NCBI GenBank assembly: GCA_037893225.1
Contig: JAZGUH010000073.1
Span: forward strand, 124,001-188,000
Direction of reading: 5' to 3'
Length of the DNA stretch: 64,000 bases
Source of the DNA: Hippasteria phrygiana
Taxonomy: Eukaryota > Echinodermata > Asteroidea > Valvatida > Goniasteridae
Shown: piece after piece, positions 37,701 to 50,902 of the stretch
How the letters are laid out: the number at the start of each line of letters is the position of its first letter
Numbering within the stretch: position 1 is the stretch's first letter
The notes under the pieces: model-generated
What the model was told of the DNA's origin: nothing
The model's input: only the letters and a program-made list of their open reading frames with translations
Databases searched by the model: none
Position numbers and translations under genes: made by a program

Positions 37701-40700
37701 TGAATTTTGTTTTTAATATGCACTCTTAAAACAACTTATCGACTAGCTTTCCTAGTTATTGAAAACTGACTATAGGAAATTTAGTCAAGCATCCGAAATT
37801 TCACGTTGACCGATAGTTGCTTTGACTAGATTCCTATTACTTCGTCGAGGATCGACGATTCTAGTCACTGCGTATTTTACGTCACGCGGCGGACGGGTTT
37901 CTAACATTTCTCAAAGGGGCGAGATAGCAATCGGGCATGTCGCGATCGCGCGTCGACTTCTGAAAATAGGCTAAATGTCGTTTTTGTTTGCTTTATTCTA
38001 CAAGTCGTCAAACAATCCACAAGTGCTCTATTTTTTTCAGAAAAGTGTTCATGTATGAATGGTGTTTATGTAGACCATTTAAAATGACAACTATATGACT
38101 CAAAAAAAAACATGAAAATAGTTGCTGAAGGAAAATATACTGCTGTTTGATGTTTGGATATTTGGCATTATGCACGTTTCCTTATTGGTGTATTTCGCTG
38201 ATGCTATTGGAAAAGGTGGTCAAATGTATACCGATTGACAGACAGTGCCATGGTTCACATTGCTTTGAGTATTAACCGGTAAATTAAAAACAGTCGTGCC
38301 AATGTCTTGTTTTGTTGCTTGTTTCAAGGTTGATAATAAATGACGACGGATTTTGTCATACAAACTGGGAAAAGTAGTAAAGGATTTGACTCCAATTCTG
38401 GTTGACTGAAAATTAACAAAATCACAACGGATTTAGTCATACAAACTACGAAAAGTATCAGGATTTGACTCCAATTCTAGTTATTTACATGACTATTTTC
38501 TCCGTTACTGATTTTCAGTTGCACCCAGCTGACCCTGAATATCTAGTCAAATTTAACTGGTTTCTAGTCAAATCTGACTAATGCTTTTTTAGAGTGTAAA
38601 ATGCACCATAATACACAATGGTCGGCACACATTTTCAAAAAAATTCCAAAATACACGAGAGACACCGAGTACAAATGCCGCTGCTTCCACCACTGCTTTG
38701 GTACTGAATACGACAAGTTTTCCCATTAGGTCTACGTATGATGGATTGTTTACCGTTGTTAATTTCACAAAAGGGGTGTGGCGGAATTTGTGTCATTTGG
38801 TTCAAGTTTTACACAACTCATCAAAAGCATCATTCAGAAAATACCTTATAGTTTAAATTAAATTGCTGCGTTAGCATCAGTTGAGTTATGAGCTTTTTAA
38901 TGAGACATTCCACACAAAAAAGTTTCAATTTTTGCAGCAGGAGCCGGACGCTTAATAAATAGAGCAGACGTTAGTGGGCCTTTTTAGTTCAAACATAGTT
39001 TTTCTGCATTATTCGTTTGTAGGAGGAAAACCATTGAACTGAAATTTTCAGCCAGAGCCAGGGGCGATCCATGATTTTTTGCAGGGGGGTTTCTGAAATT
39101 TACCCAGAAAGGTGACTCCCAAAATGTTCCGTCTGCGAATTGTTGTATATTGGCGGCGCCATTTAACCTCTTTGTTTTGTTCTTACCCATAGGCAAAATA
39201 AGACATGTAGGGTTTCTGGTTTGCAACTAGAACTTTAGGCGTAGGCCCCTACAAGCATAAAAAAAAATAATAATAATAATAATAAAAATGGCAACGAGCA
39301 GGGGGGGGGGGGGGTTCGACCCCCAAACCCCCCCCCCCCCCATCCCCTGGATCCGCGCCCGAGAGCACTTATATATAGCAACTGTAAGCTGTTTTGATGT
39401 AGGCCTATACATGTATAGTATAGTAGTGTGTTTCTGATGCAGTGAAACTTATTTGCGTGGATAACTCAACACACTTGTTTTAAATAATTCAAATTTAAAT
39501 CAATCAATCACTCAATTCAAATTTAGCTATACGTCTACTGAGTATCAGTGATGCGGTGCAAAGAGGGGGATAACAAAACGCCATCTATCAGCAGGATTTC
39601 CAACCGTCATTGCGTCCGATGATTATTTTATGTGTATTGAGTATAGTCCCTTTAAAATGTTCATGTGGAGTATACAGATCCGTGTAACAGCAATTAATCA
39701 CATCACCCTAAAACTGTCACAAACAACAACAATCTATTTTACTGAAAACCGTTCAACATTTGTGCTTTCTCAAGGGATTCATTTTTCTTAGAAGTCAAAA
39801 CTATAGTACATTTCTTTTCAAGGAAATATCCAATCATCGTGAGCTCGAACAAGCGGTTTCTGTGATTTATTGCCCTATTCCGTTGAAAGTTTTTTGTTTT
39901 GTTTTGTTTTGGTAAAGGACAGGAAATATGTTCTAAACAATAATAAGTTTGAATTTTGGAGAAATCTATATAACGTGCCACGATTTCGAATAAAACACTT
40001 TACAAACGACTGCCTTGATAGAGAAAAATCAACTCGATTGTTGGCGTCACGGACGGGAAAAGGCTGTATAGCCGTAAATTCGGGGGGCAAATCTATTGAC
40101 CTGTTCCAGATATTACGTTTTGTTTCCTGTTGTGGTATACTCGTTCCTTATTTAGCAGTTGATTTTTGTGTCGATCATTCAATGAAATATAGCTGCTGAA
40201 TGTAAAGATTTGTGAAAACGCGCTTAACCTCTGGCATTGTGGCATTTTTGACATTGTGGGTGATTGGTTTCAGATTCAATACAGATTACCTTTATACAAT
40301 TATCGAGATAGTGCTGTATGTAATACTTGCGAAAAAAGGCCAAGTTATATAACCCAGGGAAATGCAAAGTTCATAAAAGAAGAATACTTCTCCACCATGC
40401 AGCATGGGGCCAAGCAAGTCCAGGCTGTTGGCCTGGTGAAGTTTGAACAATCCAATGACTGATTGAAATTTGAAATTGTGTATGACAACTTAAAGGCCTT
40501 ATACGTGGATAATACTAATCTTCATCAGAGATGTTCTATACATAAAACACCAGGATATAGTGTCATATGGCTTATATACTGTAGTGTTATAGGTCGCAAC
40601 GCAAGTATATCCTTTAAAGCCTGGTTTACCATAGCGACGTAAGAAACACAGAGAGCAACACAAACAGCATCAAACTACAGCGCAGAAATGGAAACATTTC

Positions 40701-43700
40701 CCCCGTAAACGTCGCGGGCAACCCAGACAGACGTAAACTATCTAGCAGACGATCGGCAAAGTTGAACTTGGTTCAACTGTTCCGATCATCTGCGTATCCC
40801 TACCGTTTGCCCGCCGATCGTTTCGGTGAATGGAAACACATTGCCGTGGTGTTGCGTCACAAAATCAATCACACAATGCCATACAGAGTACCCGATGTTT
40901 CCACTTGTATTTTTTTCCGGCGTCTCCTACAAAACATGAGACTCAAAACACAAAAGAGTCTGTACTCGAATAAAAATGATTTGTTGAGCGCCGCCATTAC
41001 CAGTACGTCGCGTATCGGATCAATCGCAGCGCCCTCCGGACGTCGCAGCACGTCCCGCTTACAACGGTTCCGCGTAGGCCTACTGTCTGCGCAGTCTGCA
41101 AAGGCGCAACGGCGATATGGAAACTAGGCTTAATTCTCTAATCATGACGAACTTGTATCCGCACCAAGTCGTCGTGAAAAGTCAGTTATCTGAAATATCC
41201 GAAATGGTATTCGTTGGAGAAATCTATACGTTCTCATAAATCTTGAGATTGAAGTTAAGTCTACAAGTAGGAGAATAACCGCTTTTTTGTTCAGGCGAAT
41301 TGAATTTTTGACTCCGACATGCATTGCGCTGGAAATTAGTAATTGCAAACAGAAGATTGTATCCCCTTTTCAATACGGGCAGATTCAGTTTGGCGGTATA
41401 CCAGTCGCAAAATCTCCAATCCAACCTGCGACTAAACTGGATCTTGTCCAAGTTTTAAACAAATTGACCATTCAACAGCCTGGTGGCATGACTAGGAGAA
41501 AATGTGTAGAAATAGAGCTTTTGTGTCCATACTCTTTGTGGCCTTTGAAACCAAATCTGATATCAATAACGGCAGATTTTCTATACATCTCGAATACGTA
41601 AAATGATGCATGAGAAAAATGTGGACAACAGCAAACATGTAGGAAACGTGTCGGTGTGAGTATAGTTCAGTCGATGTCGAGAACTCAATAGTGTCCAAGA
41701 CCGAGACCACTTGGTATCGAGACCGAGATCAGCAAAAACTGGTCTCGAGCCGGTCTCGTCTGGCTGGCGTATTATAAGATTTCTATAGAAATCTTATAAT
41801 ACGCCAGCCAGTTTTATTTTTTAAAACTTCAACAAGATAGGCCTATATCTCGTTGAAGTTTTAAAAAATGCGATCCTATAGCAAAGCCATTACAAACTGC
41901 TATTCAGAACTCGATAAAGGCTCCTATATAGTGGAATCTCGAATTGACGAAAACAACACCGATCTGCGCACCTCCTGGTTTGAAAGCGAGGATCTCAATG
42001 CCACAGTAAACAACTTAGTATGCTGATCGTGGCTGCGCTGCCATTTATGACGTGTTCATTCATGCATGAATGAATGTGTTGAATAGCGCTGTTATTGTTT
42101 AGCACCGACATTCTCGCTTTCAACGTGGAAGTGCGCAGAGGGGGCTAATGTGAAATTCCTATGTATATATAGGGTTGCTTATCACATGATTTTTTAGTTA
42201 ACGGCACCTTATTCATCAATTTCACGGAAATCCGCCTAGACCGTAAAATGCGCAATTGAAGAATTTCTGCTGAAAGATCCACGAAATTTGAAAGGTAGAA
42301 GCATGACGTCAAGAACATGCAGCTCAAGGTGACTTTCCTTCAAGGTTTCACAATGATCGACATCATTAGGTCCAACAATAGGCCTATATTATAGGCCTAT
42401 ATTACACTACATTATTTGACGGTTTTTATCGTTGTCACCACAGCGAAATCATGAGCACAACTGGCACAAAATTCGCATTAAAATTGAGACTTTTCTATCC
42501 ACAAATCTTGATCATCGCTGCTGATTATTACTGTATAGGACCAACAGAATTATCAACTTTTTGCGCGATGAGACAGAACAAGATCATATTTATAATTGTT
42601 CAATTTTCATAGATATACAACAAAATTATTCATGTTTCAAAAATCACAACTTGTTTGCGTGTCCTGATGGAGTTGATACCAAACCTATACTTGTAATATA
42701 ATTAAGTCATTCAATCCGTGCTTAAGTCGGTTTGTAATGGCAAGAACTACCGGTAGTGTTTTTCGATTATATTGCAATTCCAGCTCCAAAACGACTTGTT
42801 CTGGTACCTTCGATTTTTCCGTCTTTGACGATACCGCAATTTTGCTTTTAACATAGGTTTTACTGTCTGCGAGTTCGACAAACGAGCTTAGTTAGCGACC
42901 TTCCTGAATAATTCATTTCTCCAGGAATAGATGACTGTTGAGCCATGAATTGCTGTAGCGGAGACTTTCACCAAGAGTAGGCCTACATGTTGATTCCATT
43001 TACTATACCAAATAATATGGTATGAGTGTGGGGAGCGCAGGTGATGCAGAACGTGCTTCGAAATCCCGTTCTAGTGTTGAATGAACACGCAGACAGAGTT
43101 TTGAATGACAAGAACCAACACGCGAACGGTGTTCTCGAACAGGTTTTTCGCCTCCCCCCCCCCCCCCCCACGTATTTGGGAGTATAGATGAAGAACGTCA
43201 AGATCAAAGATGGCGCGGACTTAGGCCCTTTCGGGACGTGCGTTAATTTTTGTGAACTGGGAAGAGCACTTATTCAGTCCAGGAACAGAATAGCCTAAAT
43301 GAAAATAAAATTGTACGTGATTATAGGAGTGGGATTGTATTTGCCAATTTCTATTGCTGTTCCAGGATTTCAATTATTTTCATAAGATCGCGAATTTTCC
43401 TTTCTTTTCATTCAGAGTATTAACCCTGCGGTGTGCCATGACAATACATGGTGACCTACTTAACAAAACAGCGCCATGGCACACTGCAGAGTTAATACGG
43501 CGGCTGCCATCTCTACACGGCACTTTGGCGTTCGTAATCGGCAACCAGAGAACACTGTTCGCGGGTTACCGGAGAACAGGGTTTCGAATACACCCATGCA
43601 GTGATAATCAAAAATGTTCAGTTTTGACGTTTGAGTGGTGCAGCTGGAACTGTGCATCTCCGGCGTTGACTTCAGCTGCTGCTATACGTCGTGCCTGGTT

Positions 43701-46700
43701 TTCATATCGACGTAAGAAACGCAGAGAGCAACACAAACAGCACCCAAACTAAAGCGCAGATAAATGGAAACATTTCCTCCGTAAACGACGGTTCCGCGTA
43801 CTGTCTGCGCAGTCTGCGCAGTCTGCGAAGGCGATATGGAAACTAGGCTTAACTTCACATACAGTGTTCTAAAGTCAAAAGAAGTGATACTAACACGGGC
43901 AAAAAAAGAATGAAGAGAAAACTTCAAGTTTCTTATCAAAATAGTCGTTGAACGTGTCGAAAGTGAAAAAAGACTCACATAAAGTTGCACCTGCCAAGCC
44001 ATATAAGCTCGTCTCTTAGTGATAGAGTTTGCGCAGTTTAAGAGGTTGCGATACTGCAATATTAGAATGCACATTTCCTAGCATCTGAAAGAATTGAGCT
44101 ATACGTCTCCTATAATTGTTAAATATTTACATGCATGCAGCATCAAACTGGCAGTAAAAGGTTAAAGAAGCCCGCTGCTATTATGAGCACTATATGCCAT
44201 GTACATGACGATGTAACACCAACAGGGAGAACAGGTTGCAGAAGTGGTAGTGTTTTCAATTAAATATGAAAAAATAGAGAACTTTAAAGAGGAACTAAAA
44301 CGCCAATTGTTTTTGACTTTTTGGACTTTTTCGACAGTTTAAATACTCTTTTAACTGATGGAGATTAGTTTGCAGACGAGAGGGATTTTTTAATTTAAAA
44401 AAAGGGGTTGTTATTCTAAACCATTTATCCTGTTTCGCGAAAGCTCATTATGTATGTAAATGTATGTACCTGACCCCGTCACGTACACGTGTAGAGTCGG
44501 TTGATGCTACAGCCAAACACTATGCATGTACGTACGTGGAGTTGATGCTGCTGAAGAGTTTTTGTCGACCTAACTCCTCCGTTTTCCCGTCTATTTTGTC
44601 TAATTTTGATATTATTACAGTATGAGCATGGTTCTGAGATAATCATTATGCCTCGATCGTGTGTAGTTAGTTGGGGGTTGCACGAGGAACAGCGACAAAA
44701 ACCATGACCTAACCTTACTGCGATTCCCAGTGCTGAATGGAGCTCAAAGGCGACAGTGGGTCCGCTTTGTAGACAATACAATATCTGATTTTGGGCTGTC
44801 GAAATGGTCGAAAATATGTGCAGAACATTTCGCCAAAGATTGTATAGATGATAGTGTTAGTATGAAAACTCAGCTGGGTCAAGGCACAATTCCGTTTGAA
44901 GGCTGGAGCCATTCCAACTCTAAAGGCACCGAGCATTCCAATCGTGTCCCGGACTCACGCGCACCACCGCGACGACGTTCCCTGCGGTTGCCGTCTCGAG
45001 CAGCCAGAGCCCCGGCCGTCTCCCTGTCCACGCTCGCTTGACTCAACATGCATTGTACACGCACGGTACCGCATGCGCTGCATGCGAGTTGAGTCTGGTA
45101 CCTTATAACAGAAATTGTGTGTATAGTTCTGAGAAGGTGCGGGTCCTTATGAGGGCTGCATAAGCAAAGTCGCCAGACTAGAGTATAGCATCAGCTTACA
45201 CACAACTCACCGCGCAGGTCCCAATAAAAGCCGACTGCAAACAAAGGAAAGTATGACTCATAACTAGCTTTTCAGCAAGAACAAGCCTACAACCCCAATT
45301 CTAAATGTGTCTCACAAAGATGTCAACACTTTAAAATATGTTTATCGTAGTGTTACTCCTGAATCATGAGCAAAAAGCACAGCAAGTAATACTAGCCTTG
45401 ACAACAAAATACGTACAGACTCTACGTAAAACATTGTCGTATAATACAGTGACGTCATATGTTTCTACACGTATACGTCAATACTCGCGCGATACGGCAC
45501 GCAGTTGACCTCGGCCTTTTCTGAATCGAGTCAAAGTGGCTCAGAAAGAAAAGGCTCAAAAACATTTTTTTTTGATTTTTCAGAATCATGAAACTTGTTA
45601 CATTAGTTTTGGGGAGGCATAAACTATCAGATAAGTTAAAAAAGTCAAAAAAATGTGGGCGTTTTAGTTGGTCTTTAAATGGCATAATGTGTTCTCCATT
45701 GCGTTGAAGTATACCTCTGCCTACAATGTTGTGTACACATGCAGTTTCGTGGAACTCTTCCAAATAGCTGCTGTGTTGCCCTTTGAAACACCATTTTCTG
45801 TGCTGAAACTACACATGTTTATTGATTCCATAGATGCCATATGAACTTCTTAGAAGTTAGGATTTGAAGTTGACCTCCTATCGCCGTCCTCTGTGTACCA
45901 ATTTTTAATGTTTATGTCAGTTCTGTTTTTGTCTATTTAGATTTTGTTATGATTTTGGCATGATCATGAGGAGTATAAGCCAAGAGGATCGGAGCATTTC
46001 ATACGAATCTTTTCAAATAACTTATGATTTATACAATGATTTAGCCTATACAATAATCATTTGAATTTCATCAAGTGAGTTTCCATCAACATGGTATATT
46101 CCTAGCTACCGAAAACGCAATGCAAATGCCTAATCCTTGGGTGAAGAAACATATTAAGTTCACGGTAATACAAGTTCGAAAGTACATTTGTTTCTGAACT
46201 GCATGGTGACATTTGTACGGAGAATTTTAAAGTATTAAAGACCACGCGAGGTTCCTGAAGATTGACCATTTTTAACAAGCTATACGCAAATCAGCATCTT
46301 CAAAGAGGCACGCTTATGTACAAGTCTACCGGTACAATATTACTGGTAACATGATTTCATTTTGCTTCGCCGTACAGCAAAGAGAAGGTGGTTCAAGGAG
46401 TCACAAACTGCTCCACAGAATGATACGTCGCAAATATCGCTTGGATAAGCGCAATTAATCTTTATAATCGTCACTGCATCAGACTCGGTCACGGCGCTCG
46501 TTGTGGAGCTGTCCCGAAACTGCGTTTCGCTGGCAGTTCAAATGCATGTTCAAATATCATCTTTTGTATTCATCATCATCATCACTTCAGCTATTATCAG
46601 CCCACTGCATGGAGGGCGCAGACCTCCCCAAACTGGTGCCACTTCCGTCTGTCATGTGCACTGAGTGTTAATTAATATAGTAAACTGTAGTGTTATAATT

Positions 46701-49700
46701 CCTCAACTCGGTCAATGGTGGTGCTTTTGTAGCAGCGTGCTGGCGTGGAGACGGCTATAGGGCCTACAGGGTGGTCCAAAAAACAACGGAACGGCATACT
46801 TCCGCTATCCTTAGAGTCAAACCATCTGTACCGATGGATGGAGAATCTTTCTCGAAGAAAAATGATACTAAGACCTCCCGATTTGGTCCAGTAGTTTTTG
46901 CTCCAGAGCCAATTTTGTGCAGCAAGGTCGGGTCACTTGGCCATAATTTTGTTCCATGCAGAAAAGAGGATGATAATAGCATCTCGGGACCAACTGACCC
47001 CCGACTTTGCTTCACAAAATAGGCTCTGCAGCAAAAACTACTGGACCGAATCGGGAGGTCTTATCATTTTTCTTCTAGAAAGATTCTCCATCCATCGGTA
47101 CAGGTGGTTGGACTCTAAAGGTAGCGGAAGTACGCCGTTCCGTTTTGGGTTTTTTCACCACCCTGTATATGGTATTAAATGCAGTTATTCATAATTAGGA
47201 AGAAACGGCACAAAACGTCCCGCGTATAGCTGGATCTAGATGCTGGAGCTATTTGCGCAACCGCATATTATACAAATACTATAGTTATATATAGGGCAAT
47301 CTATTTTTTCCGAGGTACTGGCTACAGGCCTACCGCCCCGAACCCGGAGGGTGAGGGGTGGTAGGCCTGTAGCCAGTACCGAGGGAAAAATGGATGCTCT
47401 ATTTCCCCCAACACAAACCATGTAGTATTTGTTTTATTGCACCTTCTAAATTAAATTAACTGTTCGATGTCTTCATCGTCAAGAGAAGCGAATCGCGGTG
47501 CTATGGATGCGGCCATCTTGCATCTGGTTGTTATGGGATCGATATCCACTTTCCGTGTAGCACTGTGTGTATTAAAATACGTACATGATTGGATGTTGAC
47601 TCCGGGGAATGAGGTTGTAGGGAAAATGGTAAAAAATAACACCCCGGGAGATAGGCCTTTTTCAAAACAGCTAAATTTGTTTTGGTTGCGTCATTTTTGA
47701 CTGATTAATGAATTGGTGCTATTAGCCGTAATAGTGTAATAAGGTATAATACAAATGGGAAAACAAGGCCATCTTGTGTACAGAGCACCAGTCAAAATCT
47801 AGTCAAGCTAATTTGCCTATTGGCGTCAGGGGTGTTGATGGTAAAAACAAACGATTATAGGAATGAGATTGAAAACAAAATAAAGCAGTGTTGTCGAGAC
47901 CATTTTAAGACAGGCACAAGACCATGCACAAGACCATTCACAGGACCAGCTTGTAACAGGCACAAGTAACAGGCATAAACCATGACAAAGGAATGTTTTT
48001 GTTACAGTTCATGCTTGTGCTGGTCCTGTGCTGGTCTTGCAGGGTCTTGCAGGGTCTTGTGATGGTCTTGACTACAACACTGAAATAAAGTATATGGACG
48101 GATCAACCAAGAATTTAAGAAAGGGACACATGGTGCATGTATTAAAAAGCCAATGACCCATAAAATTGACCATGGGAAAATTATTGAGGGTGGACACTGC
48201 CATAGCCGTCCCCTCCCCCAAAAATATTGGGGTGAAATGTCCCCCCATGATCGCCGCCCATGGGTGGAAGTGTACGTTGAGATCATTTCACCTATTTGCT
48301 TGCACCGATGGCATCACCTTTGGTTTTTAAATATTCACGGTATTAAAAACGACATTAAAAACCATCCTTCTGTTTAATAATTAGCTTTTTTCCTGTGTTT
48401 ATCGTGGTTCGAGTGATATCAAGTTCGAACGCATTGGCATGAGAAAGATATGTGTGCAGTGGCGGCGCCAGACTCTACAATTTGGGGGAAGTGGGAGGGG
48501 GAGGAATTTTTTTTGCGGGGGCATTCAAAATATGAAATAGCAGGTGTAAATAAAACGTCCACTTTCACTACATGCAGAATAACGTCTTTCAATACACAGA
48601 ACCAAACTTTCACTCTCTACTTTCAACACCATTATACTTTTATAGTTATGAATCTGAACAGCTAAAGAAATAAACATAATTAATCGGGGGAGGGGGGGAC
48701 TGGGGGATGAGAAACACTTGGGGTGGGGGTGGGGGGTCCAAAGAGCCGACACGAAACAGTTGCGTTTTCCTACTTTCATTTCTTTCCCTAGTTCCGGATA
48801 CATCCTAACCTCCATTAGAAATATCGTGTTGATCTTAACACTGTACATCCACATTAAATTATCCCTCCTAAATGTGTGAAGTCTGCCCATTAAAATCCTA
48901 CGCGCGACATGAAGTATTTAAAACGACAATTTCCAGACCAAGCGCGCGATGAACTTCAACGGGAACCATGACGTCTCGAAAACATAGGCCTATACCGTTG
49001 ATTTTTTCCCTTCGTTGTTCATTCTACTGGATTCACATGTTGCATCTGTACATATCACAATTTCAGTGGACCATGCATATTTGAAAGGTTCCTAGTCTGT
49101 AGTAAAATGTTACGCGGTGAAAATTCTGCGAACTAAACAAAGGGAACATCAGCACCTTTTTTTTAAAATACAAATGAGTGTTTAAATACCGGCAATCGTG
49201 GACTAGGGACATAATGGTTAGGGCGTAGACAAAGGGTCCACGATAATTGACCGAACGTCCACGATTAAAATTCGTGTACCAAACATATGGGAGGCCTTCC
49301 GAAAAAGTTGAAGTACAAACAAAAATGGGACAATAGGGAGTCCGCGATTGCCGGTATTTACACACTTGTGTGTACTTCCGGGTCGCGGGATGTGTTAGGT
49401 ACCGGTAACAATAGACACGCTATTGCTTGTGGGGTAGGCCTATGTGCAATGCGCGTGTCTGAGTAGGACTTTTGTGGGATTCAGTTTGTCAAACGTATAG
49501 GGGATTATGTTGAAATAAATATGTAAAATAGTTACCCTAATTAAAACATGGAGTCTGCTGTTGACTGTTTGAAGCAGTTTCTTCTGAACTCCGGGAAACT
49601 TCTTGATCGCCGGAATTTATTTGCCGATATGGAAATATTTTACTTTCATATCCCCCCCCACCCAAAATTCATCAGGAACAGCAAAATCGTGAAAAATAAC

Positions 49701-50871
49701 CAACCCTCCTTGATAACAACTGTCTAAACATGTGGCACAACCTGGTATTTCAAGATTTATGCCAGCAAAATCTGTGAAAAATGAGGCAGAAATTAACTTG
49801 TATACATGTATTATGTGAACACTTTGAGTGACCACGCACTGCACCAAGAACATCTAAACACAGAAAACACAAACTTTCTTTCTCTAGATTGCACGAAAAT
49901 TTCCGGACTACAGTCACAAAATAAAAGGTTGTGCCAAGTGTTTATACAATTCTGAACACAAATGGATGGTTATTTTCCAAGATTTTGTTTCTGATGGATT
50001 TTGGTGGGGGTATTAAAGTAAAATCTTTCCAAAACGAGTTCCTATATTCCCGCGTCCAGACATGCACAAGCTTGATTCATGCTGTAGAGTACCTAAGTGT
50101 GACGCGACAACTGGTTCCAAACAAATGGAGATTTCGACTGTTCCTTTGTTAACGGCAAGTCATGCAAACACGTTGACACAAAATAACAAAAGTATTCTGG
50201 TTCCAAACATTGCATTGACGCCATCACTTCGGTACTACAGCAACTACAATGCTAGTGCTGAAAGCTGGGATGATTGTGTTCAGGTCTGTACGCAGCGATG
50301 TGGTAATAACATGAAAGCAAGTAGTCCTGCTTATGCCCTACCCAGTCCATTATCAACACAATGGGCAATAGAACTTAACAATTCCTCTGCTGTCCAGGCA
50401 GAACTCAATGTGTGTCTTATTCCTACACAACAGAACAAAGACAAGATTTAACTTGCTTACTAAATAATGCTTTAGGCAGGACAGCAAAAGAGATGAGCAG
50501 CTGTTGTAGTCACATTGAACAGCCGATAAGTTTTGTCCAGTCTGACTGAATTAAATCCATATGATGCACGATATGGGGCAGAGGAAACCCCCCCCCCCCC
50601 CCTCTTTTGTGTTGGTCATTGTGTTCCCGGAATCTCAGGAATTCTTTTCAGAGGTCTAGGGGGGATGTGTTAGGTAACAATAGTCTGGAGAGTGTATAGG
50701 GTATAGGGACAAAAGGGGGGTACCCCTCTGCCCCATATCGTGCTGGGTATAATTAAATCAGTTTTGTTTTGTTTTGTTTTGTTTTGTTTTGTTTTGTTTT
50801 GTTTTGTTTTGTTTTGTTTTGTTTTGTTTTGTTTTGTTTTGTTTTGTTTTGTTTTGTTTTGTTTTGTTTTG

Positions 50872-50902
<31 letters not shown>

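Noticed and set aside
37711..38600. A large element with cactcttaaaa and ttttttagagtg ends
   Set aside because: The ends are short and AT-rich, and no flanking duplication was found; only the interior ttgactag words repeat.
40762..41127. A 121-codon plus-strand frame
   Set aside because: It lies within the TTAA-bounded MITE and shows no recognisable domain.
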